DNA from: Clostridia bacterium
GTDB lineage: Bacteria > Bacillota > Clostridia > Oscillospirales > Acutalibacteraceae
DNA length: 5,092 nt
NCBI GenBank assembly: GCA_017437165.1
Contig: JAFSBS010000003.1
Span: 1-5,092, forward strand
Reading direction: 5' to 3'
The position numbers and the translations under genes are program-made. How positions within the stretch are numbered: the first letter of the stretch is position 1; the number at the start of each line of letters is the position of its first letter. The notes beneath the pieces are model-generated. The model was not told where the DNA came from and made no database searches. It was given only the letters and a program-made list of their open reading frames with translations. Shown piece by piece: positions 4,806 through 5,092 of this stretch.

Positions 4806-5092
4806 ATGTTACAAAAAGATTTTAACCCTACTTTAAGATTTATGGTTGTAAGTGATGTTCACTACAAAGATGAAGAGTGTATTGAAGAAAAAAGAATGAA
4901 ACGTGGTATTGAACTTGCTTATGAAATAGCTGAAAGTTCTGAAACTTATAAAAAATTAGATGCAATTTATGTTGTCGGCGACTTTGCAAACAGCGGTACT
5001 GAAACACAAATGAAAAAATTCAAGAAAACACTTGATGATAATATAAAACCGGAAACACAATACTGTCTTACACTTGCAAGTCACGAATTTAA
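4806..5092 (+). CDS. Calcineurin-like metallophosphoesterase, N-terminal part
   Basis: The first 95 residues (start MLQKDFNPTLRFMVVSDVHY) are in the window, and the gene continues past the right edge. Two metal-binding motifs of the calcineurin-like phosphoesterase fold are clear: D17-x-H19 in V-V-S-D-V-H-Y and G58-D59 in Y-V-V-G-D-F-A-N-S-G. Where the family has G-N-H-[DE], this protein has A-S-H93-E94-F in C-L-T-L-A-S-H-E-F, so the usual metal-bridging asparagine is replaced by serine while histidine and acid are kept. There is no signal peptide in the visible part, so it appears cytoplasmic. The later His motifs (G-H and G-x-H) cannot be checked. Substrates in this family vary widely (phosphoesters, cyclic nucleotides, nucleic acids), so none is assigned. 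It is transcribed away from the operon from its own strong promoter. Confidence 0.8.
   Translation, partial: MLQKDFNPTLRFMVVSDVHYKDEECIEEKRMKRGIELAYEIAESSETYKKLDAIYVVGDFANSGTETQMKKFKKTLDDNIKPETQYCLTLASHEF

Overview
This is an AT-rich window with short-spaced, overlapping genes, strong Shine-Dalgarno sites and Firmicutes-type promoters. The gene set (BlaI-type repressor, RqcH, Nif3, YgjV-like, TrmK, DUF1858) fits a gut-type Clostridia genome. The genus cannot be fixed from the sequence alone.

Layout. (1) Bases 1-261 (minus) hold the N-terminal 87 residues of a BlaI/MecI-family repressor. Its gene runs off the left edge and is preceded by a sigma-A-like promoter with two near-identical palindromic operators. 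(2) Bases 262-705 are non-coding and repeat-rich. They hold a heptamer tandem repeat, an apparently bidirectional intrinsic terminator whose loop carries a 27-nt G/C-rich repeat, a second inverted copy of that repeat about 90 nt away, and a second heptamer tract that runs into the stop codon of rqcH. (3) Bases 706-4627 (minus) form a compact five-gene operon, in transcription order: DUF1858 redox-type protein, trmK, ygjV-like membrane protein, nif3-like metal protein, rqcH. Junctions are overlaps of 1, 8 and 14 nt and one gap of 18 nt. (4) Bases 4628-4805 are a divergent promoter region. (5) From 4806 (plus) a metallophosphoesterase begins and runs off the right edge.

How the genes fit together. 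TrmK (tRNA m1A22 methyltransferase) next to a Nif3/YqfO-type protein is a recurrent Firmicutes neighbourhood. RqcH adds alanine tails to nascent chains on stalled 50S subunits, so the operon carries two translation-related functions, along with a small cysteine-motif protein and a membrane protein of unknown role. The window looks mostly like ordinary chromosomal backbone. The least ordinary parts are the paired BlaI operators, the repeat cluster at 338-713, and the altered GNH[DE] motif in the right-hand phosphoesterase. I do not see a clearly new multi-gene system here.
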